This document shows positions 23,839 to 32,952 of a stretch of DNA of 64,000 nt, in pieces. The notes beneath the pieces were generated by a model. That model searched no databases and had not been told where the DNA came from. It saw nothing but the letters and a program-made list of their open reading frames with translations. The translations under genes were made by a program, and so were the position numbers. The DNA is from Halioxenophilus aromaticivorans (GTDB taxonomy: Bacteria; Pseudomonadota; Gammaproteobacteria; Pseudomonadales; Cellvibrionaceae). Location: positions 248,001 through 312,000 of the forward strand of contig NZ_AP031496.1 of assembly GCF_042850945.1 (NCBI RefSeq). Reading direction: 5' to 3'. Numbering within the stretch: position 1 is the first letter of the stretch; every line of letters begins with the position of its first letter.

Positions 23839-26070
23839 ATGAAATTATCTCACATCACTTATCCATTACCGCTGGCTTCTGTTTTGGTCTTGAGCAGTAC
23901 CTTAGTGCACGCTCAGGGGCCTATGGAAGAAATGATCGTAACCGCGCAAAAGCGCGAGCAATCGCTGCAAGATGTACCGGTGGCCATTACCGCCTTTAAC
24001 GCCGATGCCTTAAAAGATCAGGGCATTAGCGACATTACCGAATTACAAAAATCCTCGCCCAATACCACCTTGCAAACCAGCCGGGGCACAAATTCCACCA
24101 TTACGGCCTATATCCGTGGTGTTGGCCAGGCAGACCCGCTGTGGGGCTTTGAGCCCGGCGTAGGCTTATACGTGGATGATGTCTATTATGCGCGGCCCCA
24201 GGCCGGTGTTTTGGATGTGTACGATGTGGATCGCATCGAAGTATTACGCGGCCCCCAGGGTACGCTCTACGGTAAAAATACCATTGGTGGTGCCATTAAA
24301 TACGTCACCAAACGTTTAACCGGCGAGCCGGAATTTTCGGTTAACGCCACCGTGGGTAGCTACAACCAGCGCGATATTGTTTTAAGCGGCGAGTTACCCA
24401 TCACCGAGCAGTTAGCCGTGGGTGGCAGCATTGCCAGTCTACAGCGCGATGGTTTTGGTGAGTTTTTATTAAACGGCGATGATAACTACAACAAAGATAT
24501 TATGGCTGGCCGTATTAGCGTGGAATTTACCGCCAGCGATGCGCTGTGGTTTCGGTTTGCGGCGGATATGACCCAAGATGACTCCAACGCCAAGGGCGGC
24601 CACCGATTATTACCCAGTGTGTTAGTGCCCACCGAAGTCGCTCCCAGTGATGTTTACGACACTTGGGCGGACATGGACACCGATAACGAAGTAGAAAGTT
24701 CCGGTGCTTCATTTACAGTAAATTGGGATGTCAACGACGCCCTGGCGTTTAAATCCATCACCGCCTATCGTGAGGGCGAAACCACCACCAACATCGATTT
24801 TGATAATACGTCTTTCTCATCACTGCATGTGCCGGCCATCTATGAAGATGATCAATTTACGCAAGAGTTTCAGCTCAATTACGACAGCGACAAGTTTCAT
24901 TTGGTGAGCGGTATTTATTATTACGAGGGTACCGCATCCGGTGCTTTTGATGTGTTGCTGGGCGCGTTTGATAACCCCGATTTACTCGCCGATGGCAGTA
25001 ACGTTGTGGGTAATTTTAACGCGGTTACCGCCGGCGATGTGGATACCACCAGCCTTGCGGTATACGCCCACGCCACCTACGACTTTAATGAAAAAGTATC
25101 CGCCACTCTGGGCGCGCGCTACACCAAAGATGACAAAGACGCCTCGGTGTACAAGGCGCTGCTGTATGTTGATGGCACGTCATCGTGGTTGGGCGGCACG
25201 GATTTACTCACCCTTGGCGTTAATACCGATTATTCCAACGACGACAGTTGGAGCGAATTTTCTCCCCGCGTGAGTGTGGATTATCGCTTCACCGATGAAG
25301 TCATGGCTTATGCCAGCTTTAGCCACGGTTTTAAAAGCGGTGGCTTTGATATGCGCGGCGACGCCGCTGCCAACCCCGAAACCGTCAACGGTTACGATCC
25401 AGAAACCGTGGATACCTTTGAGGTGGGTGTTAAAACCGAGTTGTTTGATAACCGGCTGCGTTTAAATGCTGCCTTATTCCATACCGATTACGACGATCTT
25501 CAGGTGACGGTGCAATCCGCCACCCCAGACGGCACTAACTTTGTAAGTGCTGTGTTAAACGCCGGTAAAGCCGAAGTGCAGGGCGCGGAACTGGAACTGA
25601 TGGCCGATCTTGGTGCGGGTTTCGGCCTGCAGGCAGCCTTTGGCTACACCGATGCGGATTTCACTGAAGTGATTACGCAAACTGCCGATGGCCCGGTGGA
25701 TGTATCAGACGATTGGGAGTTTGAATTTACGCCGGAGCTGAGCGGCTTTATTGCGCTTAATTACAATATGTCGTTGGCCAGCAGTGGCGATCTCAACTGG
25801 ATATTGTCCGCCTCCCACAAAAGTGAAACACGTATTTTCCCGCAGGTGGAATCCCTGGTGGATGAAGACGCCTACACCTTGGTGGATGCCAGTGTGGTAT
25901 GGCGCGACGGCAGCGACCACTGGAGTGTCGGCTTACACGGCAAAAATCTCACCGATAAAGAATATCGCGTCGGCGGTTACAATTTTTATGGGCTCGGGTT
26001 AGAAAATTCAGTGGTTGGTTATTACGGTAATCCACGCACTGTGGCACTATCGGTAAATTACAACTTCTAG
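23839..26070 (+). CDS. TonB-dependent outer-membrane receptor
   Basis: 743 residues. Signal peptide MKLSHITYPLPLASVLVLSSTLVHA, then a TonB box-like EEMIVTAQKR. The plug domain (residues about 45-160) has VPVAITAFNADALKDQGISDITELQKSSPN, YIRGVGQ, GLYVDDVYYARPQAG and IEVLRGPQGTLYGKNTIGGAIKYVTK. A 22-strand beta-barrel follows and ends in the expected aromatic VNYNF. The ligand is unknown. It is followed after 13 bp by a secreted esterase, which suggests uptake of an ester-containing compound or its hydrolysis products. Confidence 0.93.
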   Translation: MKLSHITYPLPLASVLVLSSTLVHAQGPMEEMIVTAQKREQSLQDVPVAITAFNADALKDQGISDITELQKSSPNTTLQTSRGTNSTITAYIRGVGQADPLWGFEPGVGLYVDDVYYARPQAGVLDVYDVDRIEVLRGPQGTLYGKNTIGGAIKYVTKRLTGEPEFSVNATVGSYNQRDIVLSGELPITEQLAVGGSIASLQRDGFGEFLLNGDDNYNKDIMAGRISVEFTASDALWFRFAADMTQDDSNAKGGHRLLPSVLVPTEVAPSDVYDTWADMDTDNEVESSGASFTVNWDVNDALAFKSITAYREGETTTNIDFDNTSFSSLHVPAIYEDDQFTQEFQLNYDSDKFHLVSGIYYYEGTASGAFDVLLGAFDNPDLLADGSNVVGNFNAVTAGDVDTTSLAVYAHATYDFNEKVSATLGARYTKDDKDASVYKALLYVDGTSSWLGGTDLLTLGVNTDYSNDDSWSEFSPRVSVDYRFTDEVMAYASFSHGFKSGGFDMRGDAAANPETVNGYDPETVDTFEVGVKTELFDNRLRLNAALFHTDYDDLQVTVQSATPDGTNFVSAVLNAGKAEVQGAELELMADLGAGFGLQAAFGYTDADFTEVITQTADGPVDVSDDWEFEFTPELSGFIALNYNMSLASSGDLNWILSASHKSETRIFPQVESLVDEDAYTLVDASVVWRDGSDHWSVGLHGKNLTDKEYRVGGYNFYGLGLENSVVGYYGNPRTVALSVNYNF

Positions 26071-26083
26071 AGAGCGTTTTGCG

Positions 26084-27100
26084 GTGCCGGTTTTTGTTGT
26101 TCTGTGTTTGCTGTTTATTGTAGTAAGTGCCCTGCCTACGACGGTTAACGCCGGGCAGTGGCAGAAAGAAGAAATCGCCAGTATGCCCACCCAGCTGTAT
26201 GTGCCGTCCACGGCGCCTCAGTTGGCCGGCAAGCGGGCGTTAATGGTCAGCCTTGGCGGTTGTGGCCAACAGGCAAAGGGCAACACGGAGTTTCAGCAGC
26301 AGAGTAACTGGCAGCAAACCGCCGACGATTACGGCCTGGTGTTGGCCCTGCCCAATGCGCCGGATGGCGGCGTGTTAGCCTACGGTTGCTGGGATTATTA
26401 CGGTGCGCAACACAGCCGAGATAACCGCCACAACGATAATCTGTTAGCGCTGGTGAGCGATTTGCTACAGCGCGAATCCCTTAACATCGATAGCAATCAG
26501 GTTTATCTGTCGGGGTTGTCCTCCGGTGGCGCGATGGTCAATGTGTTAATGTGCTTAGCGCCGGATGTGTTTGCCGGCGGTGGCAACGCTGCGGGCCCTG
26601 CTTTGGGCACCTCGGCGCTGCAAACCTTGCAGGTTGCCACGGATACGCAGTCGGTCACCGAGGCCTGCTTGGCGTTGGCCGGGGATAAGCGAGAATTTTT
26701 AAATACCCAAGTGATGTCGGTAGTGTGGGGCAGCGAGGATGCCATCGCCAACCCCGGTTACGCCGAGGTTATCGCACAGTCCTTTGTCAGTTTGTACGGC
26801 GCCGATGCCAGTAACGTGGCCAATCCCATCACGGGCATTCAATTTAATGCCCAAGAAACTCGCTGGGGTGACGAGCAGGGGCCTCGGGTATCGCTGACCA
26901 TGATCCACGGCTTGGGCCACGCCTGGCCCGCTGGTGGCGGCTCTGGCGCCAGCGCTTTTATGGATAACCAATCCATCAATTATCCGGCGTTGCTTGCTCG
27001 GTTTCTGTTTGCCAACAATCGCCGTGTGCACAATCTAAATCCATCGCCCAGCCCAGTGGTGATGCTGCCGCCCTCAGTGCGCACTAATCCGCGCGATTAA
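26084..27100 (+). CDS. Secreted PHB-depolymerase-like / feruloyl esterase-like protein
   Basis: 338 residues from a GTG start 13 bp behind the receptor gene, hence probably co-transcribed. Signal peptide (FVVLCLLFIVVSALPTTVNA). The fold is the esterase PHB depolymerase family: RALMVSLGGCGQQ with the oxyanion Gly-Gly-Cys, VYLSGLSSGGAMVNVLMCLAPDVFAGGGNAAG with the G-x-S-x-G nucleophile, VVWGSEDAIANP with an acid, and MIHGLGHAWPAGG with the catalytic His. It likely cleaves an ester bond in the periplasm or outside the cell. It overlaps the converging nucleoside hydrolase gene by 17 bp. Confidence 0.82.
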   Translation: MPVFVVLCLLFIVVSALPTTVNAGQWQKEEIASMPTQLYVPSTAPQLAGKRALMVSLGGCGQQAKGNTEFQQQSNWQQTADDYGLVLALPNAPDGGVLAYGCWDYYGAQHSRDNRHNDNLLALVSDLLQRESLNIDSNQVYLSGLSSGGAMVNVLMCLAPDVFAGGGNAAGPALGTSALQTLQVATDTQSVTEACLALAGDKREFLNTQVMSVVWGSEDAIANPGYAEVIAQSFVSLYGADASNVANPITGIQFNAQETRWGDEQGPRVSLTMIHGLGHAWPAGGGSGASAFMDNQSINYPALLARFLFANNRRVHNLNPSPSPVVMLPPSVRTNPRD

Positions 27101-28193
27101 GCGTTTTGGTAAACAGCTTAAAGGCCTTGTTGGCGCGGGTTTTTGTGCACACCTTAACCGCTGGGTGGTCGCCGGCCATTTCAGTAATGCCAAAGGTGGC
27201 TGGGTCGTAGTGCTTGCGCGGTTGGCTGGTAACGGTGGTTGTAGGAATGGTTTTATCGGCCCATACCAGTGCGGCGGAATCTTCTGTTAGGTCGGCTTGC
27301 GCCACCTCGCTAAAGCGCACTGCCACGGGCGTCATCGGCCCTTTGCAAAACGATGGCTCCACCGCCACGATGGCGGCCAGAACATCCCAAAAGTAGTATT
27401 CCCCCGAATCGATAAACCAATCGTTATCGTCCAGCACCTTATCCCAAAATTCCGCCGCCGGTGTGCTTACGTTTTGCTTAAAGTCTTTTGCAAACTCGGT
27501 GGTGACTTTGACTTGATTGGTCACATCTAAACCGACCACCTCAATGGGCAAGCCGGAGGCAAAAACGGTTTCGGCCGCCAGGGCATCCACGAAAATATTC
27601 CATTCCGCCCGCGTGTTGGGGTGGCCATCGGTAAAGCCGGGCACAATGATGTTGCCCGGGGCTTCGAAGCTACCGCCCATAATCACCAATCGTTTTACTT
27701 TGGGTTTGTCTGCAGGGTATTTCTCCAGCCATTGAGCGATGTTGGTTAGGCTGCCCGTGGCAACCACCACCACCCGTTGCCGGGCTGCAGACAGGGTTTG
27801 GTGCAGCAATTCAACGGCGTGCTGCTGGCTGACCGGGCGTTGGGACGGGGGCAGTGCCACGCCGGAGAGGGTATCCGCTTGTTGCCGCCAGGGTTCCGGA
27901 AAGGCGAAGAAGCCGTCCAGTGGGTAGTCGTCGCCGCAGGCCACGGCCACATCCTTTTGCGGCGTTAGGTCGAGCAGGGCGGGAATGTTTTTCATGGCCG
28001 GTGGGCAGCGAGTTTCGCCTACGCCGTTGGCCAGCACGGCCAGCAGGTCAACCTCGGGGTGTTTGCCCAAGAACAGCAAGGCAGACCAATCGTCGATGGC
28101 GACGTCGGTGTCAAAAATAACGGCCGTGGCAAAACTGCGGTTGCCCCAGCCAATAAGTGCCGCGCAGGCCAAAACGATAGTCAGGGTTTTCAC
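27084..28193 (-). CDS. Secreted nucleoside hydrolase
   Basis: About 369 residues from the GTG start at 28191-28193, followed by a signal peptide (KTLTIVLACAALIGWGNRSFA). The inosine-uridine nucleoside hydrolase fold starts with VIFDTDVAIDDWSALLFL, the Asp cluster that holds Ca2+; KRLVIMGGSFEAPGN and EWNIFVDALAAETVFASGLPIEVVGLDVTNQV are further family motifs. It removes the base from nucleosides; the signal peptide puts it in the periplasm, which suggests scavenging of external nucleosides. Confidence 0.85.
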   Translation of the reverse strand: MKTLTIVLACAALIGWGNRSFATAVIFDTDVAIDDWSALLFLGKHPEVDLLAVLANGVGETRCPPAMKNIPALLDLTPQKDVAVACGDDYPLDGFFAFPEPWRQQADTLSGVALPPSQRPVSQQHAVELLHQTLSAARQRVVVVATGSLTNIAQWLEKYPADKPKVKRLVIMGGSFEAPGNIIVPGFTDGHPNTRAEWNIFVDALAAETVFASGLPIEVVGLDVTNQVKVTTEFAKDFKQNVSTPAAEFWDKVLDDNDWFIDSGEYYFWDVLAAIVAVEPSFCKGPMTPVAVRFSEVAQADLTEDSAALVWADKTIPTTTVTSQPRKHYDPATFGITEMAGDHPAVKVCTKTRANKAFKLFTKTLNRAD

Positions 28194-28354
28194 AGGTCGT
28201 GTCCTCTTATACAAGCTGGGGTAAACCGGGGTAGGGCGGGGCCATAATCCAGGCGGATTTACAGTGTACGACGAGTAAAAGCGTGCCAACAGTAATGAGA
28301 AGGGAGAGTAAACAATGTGAAACGGCGGTTAAGCCGTTTCAGAACAAAACCGCA

Positions 28355-28747
28355 TCAATAGATAGCGATGAGCACCCAGGCCGAGGCCGAGAGTAATATA
28401 GACAGGAATACTGCAGCGGAGCCGGCGTCTTTGGCTCTTCCAGACAATTCGTTGTGTTCCACACCCACGCGGTCGACGATGGCCTCAATGCCGGTGTTGA
28501 GTAGCTCCACAATCATCACAAACACCACGCTGCCAATCAGCATCAGATATTCAATGGCGGTTTTGGCGACGAGGGTGGATAGCGGTATGGCCAACAAAAA
28601 GGCGTACACTTCAAAGCGGAAGGCTTGCTCATGCAGCAGCGCGGCTCGCAGGCCTTTGTAGGAATAATACGTGGATTTACTCAAGCGCTGGAGCGGGCTT
28701 ACCGGGCGCTTTTCTCCGTATATCTGCTCGGATGACTTAGAGTTCAT
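28355..28747 (-). CDS. dgkA: Diacylglycerol kinase
   Basis: About 130 residues from the ATG of MNSKSSEQ (28745-28747). Prokaryotic DAG kinase, an inner-membrane trimer that phosphorylates diacylglycerol to phosphatidic acid and recycles lipid from envelope glycan synthesis. Three membrane helices. The signature EQAFRFEVYAF, then VELLNTGIEAIVDRVGVEHNELSGRAKDAGSAAVFL with the active-site Glu and Asn, is complete. Confidence 0.92.
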   Translation of the reverse strand: MNSKSSEQIYGEKRPVSPLQRLSKSTYYSYKGLRAALLHEQAFRFEVYAFLLAIPLSTLVAKTAIEYLMLIGSVVFVMIVELLNTGIEAIVDRVGVEHNELSGRAKDAGSAAVFLSILLSASAWVLIAIY

Positions 28748-28874
28748 CGAATTCGTTCTCTTACCGGCGATGGGGTTGGGCAATCGTTGGATTACCAAGT
28801 CTGTGGTTGTGGCCTCAACCGTTGAGCCTTTGAGTATAGCTGCTCTATGTGTCGAACAGCTGAAGGTTTAGCAC

Positions 28875-29249
28875 TTACGGAATAAATTTTACCGCACTGG
28901 TGTCTGGATCTCGGCTTAAGCTGGCTTGGTTTAGTTGCTCAAGGTAGGTTTGCCACAGGCGCGCTTGGTCGCCACACAGTGTGTGCAGAAACGCCCAAGA
29001 ATACAAGCCGGTGTCGTGGCCATCGTCAAAATGGATGCGCAGTGCGTAGTTGCCCTGAGGCTCAAGTTTTAGGATTTTAACGTGTTGTTTGCCGGCTTGT
29101 AGCACCGCTTGGTCTGGGCCGTGGCCGCGTACTTCCGCTGAAGGGGAATGCACTCGCAGAAATTCTGCGCTTAAATGGTAGCTGGTGTTGTTGTACACCA
29201 GCTCCAAGGTTTGCGATTGCTTGTGGAATTTAATCGCTTGCGGGTTCAT
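28875..29249 (-). CDS. DUF971 (GBBH-like N-terminal domain) protein
   Basis: 124 residues. The whole protein is a DUF971 domain, similar to the N-terminal part of gamma-butyrobetaine hydroxylase: PQAIKFHKQSQTLELVYNNTSYHLSAEFLRVHSPSAEVRGHG, then YALRIHFDDGHDTGLYSWAFLHTLC. In gammaproteobacteria this gene commonly follows hslU, as here (9-bp gap). Function is unclear. Confidence 0.88.
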   Translation of the reverse strand: MNPQAIKFHKQSQTLELVYNNTSYHLSAEFLRVHSPSAEVRGHGPDQAVLQAGKQHVKILKLEPQGNYALRIHFDDGHDTGLYSWAFLHTLCGDQARLWQTYLEQLNQASLSRDPDTSAVKFIP

Positions 29250-29258
29250 GGTGGGGCC

Positions 29259-30581
29259 TTACAGAATATATCGGCTGAGGTCTTCGTTCTGCGCCAATTC
29301 GCCCAACTGCTGTTCCACGAAAGCGGCATCAATAGTAAAGGTTTGCTCACCGTTTCCGGCATTGTAAGACACATTCTCCAGCAGGCGTTCCATCACTGTG
29401 TACAGGCGGCGAGCGCCGATATTCTCGGTGGATTCGTTCACCTGATAAGCGGTTTCTGCCAGTTTAGAAATTCCGTCTTCGGTAAAGTTGAGTGTTACGC
29501 CTTCGGTGGCCATCAGCGCTGTGTGCTGCTCGGTTAGCGAGGCATTTGGCTCGGTGAGAATGCGCTCAAAATCCTTCGGTGTAAGTGCCTGCAGCTCCAC
29601 TCTAATAGGCAGGCGACCTTGCAGCTCGGGGATTAAATCCGCAGGCTTTGCTAGGTGGAAAGCACCAGAGGTAATAAACAAAATGTGATCGGTTTTAATC
29701 ATGCCGTGCTTGGTGCTAACGGTGCAGCCTTCAATCAGCGGTAATAAGTCGCGCTGTACCCCTTCGCGGGAGACGTCCGCGCCGCTGTTACCTTCGCGCT
29801 TGGCCACCTTGTCGATTTCATCAATAAACACGATGCCATTTTGCTCGGCGGCTTCAATGGCCTTGGCCTTGGTTTCTTCTTCGTTGATTAACTTGCCGGC
29901 TTCTTCATCGGCTAATTGTTTCATGGCCTGCTTGATGGTGAGCTTGGCTTTTTGGCTGCGATTTTGGTTCATGTTAGAAAACATGTTTTGCAGCTGGCTG
30001 GTCATCTCTTCCATGCCCGGCGGCGCCATAATTTCAACGCCCACTTTAGTGGCGGCAACATCGATTTCGATTTCCTTGTCGTCCAGTTCGCCCTGGCGTA
30101 ATTTTTTACGGAAAATCTGCCGGGTGGCGGAATCGGTTTTGGATTCTTCGCCTTCATTGCCACGGGCCGGTGTCAGTAGTGCATCCAACACGCGCTCTTC
30201 GGCGGCGTCTTGGGCGCGGTGTTTGACCTTTTCTTTTTCCTGCTCGCGGTGCATCTTGATCGACATATCCACCAGATCGCGAATGATGGAATCTACATCG
30301 CGGCCAACATAGCCCACCTCGGTAAACTTAGTGGCCTCTACTTTCATAAATGGTGCATTGGCCAATTTGGCTAGGCGGCGGGCAATTTCGGTTTTGCCAA
30401 CACCGGTGGGGCCAATCATTAAAATATTTTTTGGGGTGATTTCGTTGCGCAAATCGTCGGACAGCTGCATCCGGCGCCAGCGGTTGCGCAGGGCGATGGC
30501 CACGGCGCGTTTGGCGTCCTGTTGGCCCACGATATGACGATCGAGTTCGTGAACAATTTCACTGGGGGTCATGCTGGACAT
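29259..30581 (-). CDS. hslU: ATP-dependent protease ATPase subunit HslU
   Basis: 440 residues. AAA+ unfoldase that feeds substrates to HslV in the cytoplasm. Start SSMTPSEIVHELDRHIVGQQDAKRAVAIALRNRWRR; Walker A ILMIGPTGVGKTEIARRLAKLA; pore loop GYVGRDV; Walker B IVFIDEIDK; sensor FITSGAFH; C-terminal sensor-2 region IGARRLYTVMERLLE; tail DLSRYIL, which docks into HslV. It lies 12 bp behind hslV in the usual operon. Confidence 0.96.
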   Translation of the reverse strand: MSSMTPSEIVHELDRHIVGQQDAKRAVAIALRNRWRRMQLSDDLRNEITPKNILMIGPTGVGKTEIARRLAKLANAPFMKVEATKFTEVGYVGRDVDSIIRDLVDMSIKMHREQEKEKVKHRAQDAAEERVLDALLTPARGNEGEESKTDSATRQIFRKKLRQGELDDKEIEIDVAATKVGVEIMAPPGMEEMTSQLQNMFSNMNQNRSQKAKLTIKQAMKQLADEEAGKLINEEETKAKAIEAAEQNGIVFIDEIDKVAKREGNSGADVSREGVQRDLLPLIEGCTVSTKHGMIKTDHILFITSGAFHLAKPADLIPELQGRLPIRVELQALTPKDFERILTEPNASLTEQHTALMATEGVTLNFTEDGISKLAETAYQVNESTENIGARRLYTVMERLLENVSYNAGNGEQTFTIDAAFVEQQLGELAQNEDLSRYIL

Positions 30582-30593
30582 AATAACGAGTCC

Positions 30594-31133
30594 TTAAAAT
30601 TCTAGGCTTTCAATCACGTGGTTGTGATTGGTGTATACGCAGATATCGCCGGCGATGGTGAGGCCCTGTTTAACGATGTCTTCGGCGCTCATGTCGGTGT
30701 TATCCAACAGTGCACGGGCGGCCGACTGGGCAAAGGCGCCACCGCTGCCAATGGCGATTAGGTCGTTTTCGGGCTGAATGACATCGCCGTTACCGGTGAT
30801 AATGAGTGAGGCCTCGGCGTTGGCCACCGCCAGCAGTGCTTCTAGGCGGCGCAGGGCGCGGTCGGTGCGCCAGTCTTTGGCCAGTTCTACTGCGGCTCGG
30901 GTCAGTTGGCCGCCGTAGGACTCGAGCTTAGCTTCAAAGCGCTCAAATAGCGTGAAGGCGTCGGCGGTGCCACCGGCAAAGCCGGCCAGCACTTGGTCTT
31001 TGTACAAGCGGCGAACCTTGCGCGCATTGCCTTTCATAATGGTATTACCCAGAGAAACCTGGCCATCGCCACCTATGACGACGGTGTTGCCTCTGCGCAC
31101 GGATAAAATCGTAGTGCCTCTGTATTGCTCCAC
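30594..31133 (-). CDS. hslV: ATP-dependent protease peptidase subunit HslV
   Basis: 179 residues from the GTG start of VEQYRGTTILSVRRG (31131-31133); an in-frame upstream ATG at 31172 is unlikely. HslV is the proteasome-like threonine peptidase of the HslUV complex. The catalytic Thr is the first of TTILSVRR after processing, and VVIGGDGQVSLGNTIMKGNARKVR, GFAGGTADAFTLFERFE and AIGSGGAFAQSAARAL are family motifs. The length matches the family. Confidence 0.95.
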   Translation of the reverse strand: MEQYRGTTILSVRRGNTVVIGGDGQVSLGNTIMKGNARKVRRLYKDQVLAGFAGGTADAFTLFERFEAKLESYGGQLTRAAVELAKDWRTDRALRRLEALLAVANAEASLIITGNGDVIQPENDLIAIGSGGAFAQSAARALLDNTDMSAEDIVKQGLTIAGDICVYTNHNHVIESLEF

Positions 31134-31232
31134 GTGAGTTCCTTTATTTAATAGGATGGGAAGGCTGAGCACTACACTGTGGGGGCGCGGGCTTGGCTTT
31201 TCAAGCGCGGCGCCGCGCTTGGGCGGAGGGAG

Positions 31233-31838
31233 TTACCCGGCTTCTTTGGCGCGCTTTAACAGCAGTGGGTTGATGTCGTTGGAGACCAAAATACTGCGTG
31301 CTTTGGCCATGCGCGAGCGGCTTTCAAACGGGCCTACCATCACCCGGTACCACACCTGTTGGTTATCCGAGCCCAGGGACTCCTCCACATTGGCGTTGAG
31401 GTTGAGCAAGATCAGCTCGGCTCGCATGCGATTGGCATCGCTGCTGTTTTTAAACGACCCTGCCTGCAATACGTAGAGCGTAGTATTGGCCGGTTCATTA
31501 GCTGCCGTGGCTGGGTCTGGCTCTGGTACCTCTACGGTGGATTCTTTTAGCAGTCGATAAAACTGCAGCCGCGTTGCTGAAGGTTGCTCTTGCTCGGTTT
31601 CGTCGTTGGCCGGAGGTTGAGCTTCCATTACGGTGGTCTCTGAAACCACAATTTTAGGCTGTTGAGAGGGTGTCAGGCCGTTTAAATGCAGCAAAAACAT
31701 CACAAAAGCACCAACTAAGATGCCTGTGGCTAGCCACAGCCAAACCGGAACCGAAGACTTTGCTTTGCGCTGATTGGGCCGACGATTACGGCGTTTGGGG
31801 GTGTTGGCGGGCTTCTTTTTGGCAAAATCTCGAGACAT
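31233..31838 (-). CDS. FtsN-like SPOR domain protein
   Basis: 201 residues. Basic N-terminus (KKKPANTPKRRNRRPNQRKAK), one membrane helix at about residue 31-50 (VWLWLATGILVGAFVMFLLHL), a Pro/Glu-rich linker and a C-terminal SPOR domain (YVLQAGSFKNSSDANRMRAELILLNLNANVEE, WYRVMVGPFESRSRMAKARSIL). SPOR domains bind denuded septal peptidoglycan. Position just upstream of hslV is the usual place of ftsN in gammaproteobacteria, so it is probably the division protein FtsN. The argS gene that often precedes it is absent here. Confidence 0.85.
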   Translation of the reverse strand: MSRDFAKKKPANTPKRRNRRPNQRKAKSSVPVWLWLATGILVGAFVMFLLHLNGLTPSQQPKIVVSETTVMEAQPPANDETEQEQPSATRLQFYRLLKESTVEVPEPDPATAANEPANTTLYVLQAGSFKNSSDANRMRAELILLNLNANVEESLGSDNQQVWYRVMVGPFESRSRMAKARSILVSNDINPLLLKRAKEAG

Positions 31839-31927
31839 GGGTTACGGCAAGTGACGTTCAGCTGCGGGTTTGATCGGTTAGCAATCTCTAGTTTAGCAGG
31901 GCCGATTGAAACTAGCTTGAGAAAGTT

Positions 31928-32860
31928 TTAGTCATCGCCGGTGGGATGTTTTGTATTAATACGCTGCACAAGAAAATCGATAAACGTGCGGGTTTTTGCT
32001 GGGATAAAGTCGGCTTTAGGGTAGAGCGCGTAAATTTCGCTGGGGGGCAGGGTCCAGTCGCTTAGCACCGGCGTGAGCTGCCCCTTGGCCACCGCCCCCA
32101 GGCATAGGAAGTCGGCCAAAATAGCGATGCCCAGGCCGGCGATGGCTGCATCGAGCAATACCGAAGCGTCGTCACAGATCAGGTAGGGTGAAACCGCAAC
32201 ACGGGATTTGTTCTTGCCTTTATAAAGCGACCAAACTCGCCCAGCGCTGAGGTGTGAAAAATGCAGACATTGATGCTGCTGCAAATCTTGGGGTGAGTTG
32301 GGTTGCCCCAATTGGGCGAGGTATTTCGGGGCTGCCACCAGTCGCCGCCGATTGTTGTCCAGTTTGCGGCCGACTAAGGTTGAATCTTCTAAATCGCCAA
32401 TGCGCACTGCTACATCGATATTCTGTTCGACCAAATCTACGTAGCGATCGCTGCACCGTAACTCCACATTTACCTTGGGCTGAGCCCGCATAAATTCCGG
32501 TAGTAGCGGTGACAGCACCGTGCGCGCATAGCTGCTGGGTGCAGCCACAACAAGAGTGCCCGTTGCGGCGCCCTCGGATTCTTGCAGTTGATCGTCGCCA
32601 TCTTGCAACAGTGCCAATACCTGCACGCAATGTTGATGGTAGCGCCGGCCCTGTTCGGTGAGATTTACCTGGCGGGTGGTGCGCCGTAACAGTTGGATAC
32701 CGAGTTCTTGCTCGAGCTTTTTTACTCGTCGGCTAAGGGTGGATGAAGTGAGATGCAGCCGCTTGGCGGCTTCGGCAAAGTTGAGCGTGTCGGCAACGGC
32801 GACAAAGGCGGCCAACAGCACAAATCGGTCACCACTAATCAAACTTCTATTGTTGCGCAT
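31928..32860 (-). CDS. LysR family transcriptional regulator
   Basis: 310 residues. N-terminal HTH (FVLLAAFVAVADTLNFAEAAKRLHLTSSTLSRRVKKLEQELGIQLLRRTTRQVNLTEQG) and a C-terminal effector domain of periplasmic-binding fold (GTLVVAAPSSYARTVLSPLLPEFMRAQPKVNVELRCSDRYVDLVEQNIDVAVRIG). It is divergent from the beta-propeller gene with 92 bp between starts, the standard arrangement for a LysR regulator and its target. The inducer is unknown. Confidence 0.93.
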   Translation of the reverse strand: MRNNRSLISGDRFVLLAAFVAVADTLNFAEAAKRLHLTSSTLSRRVKKLEQELGIQLLRRTTRQVNLTEQGRRYHQHCVQVLALLQDGDDQLQESEGAATGTLVVAAPSSYARTVLSPLLPEFMRAQPKVNVELRCSDRYVDLVEQNIDVAVRIGDLEDSTLVGRKLDNNRRRLVAAPKYLAQLGQPNSPQDLQQHQCLHFSHLSAGRVWSLYKGKNKSRVAVSPYLICDDASVLLDAAIAGLGIAILADFLCLGAVAKGQLTPVLSDWTLPPSEIYALYPKADFIPAKTRTFIDFLVQRINTKHPTGDD

Positions 32861-32952
32861 GGTGCAATAGTATCTCTTAAATTGCGTTGTTGTAAGTTGT
32901 ATATCGTAATAATAATCTTGGTTGAGCTATTAAACCAAATTAGGGATTGTCG

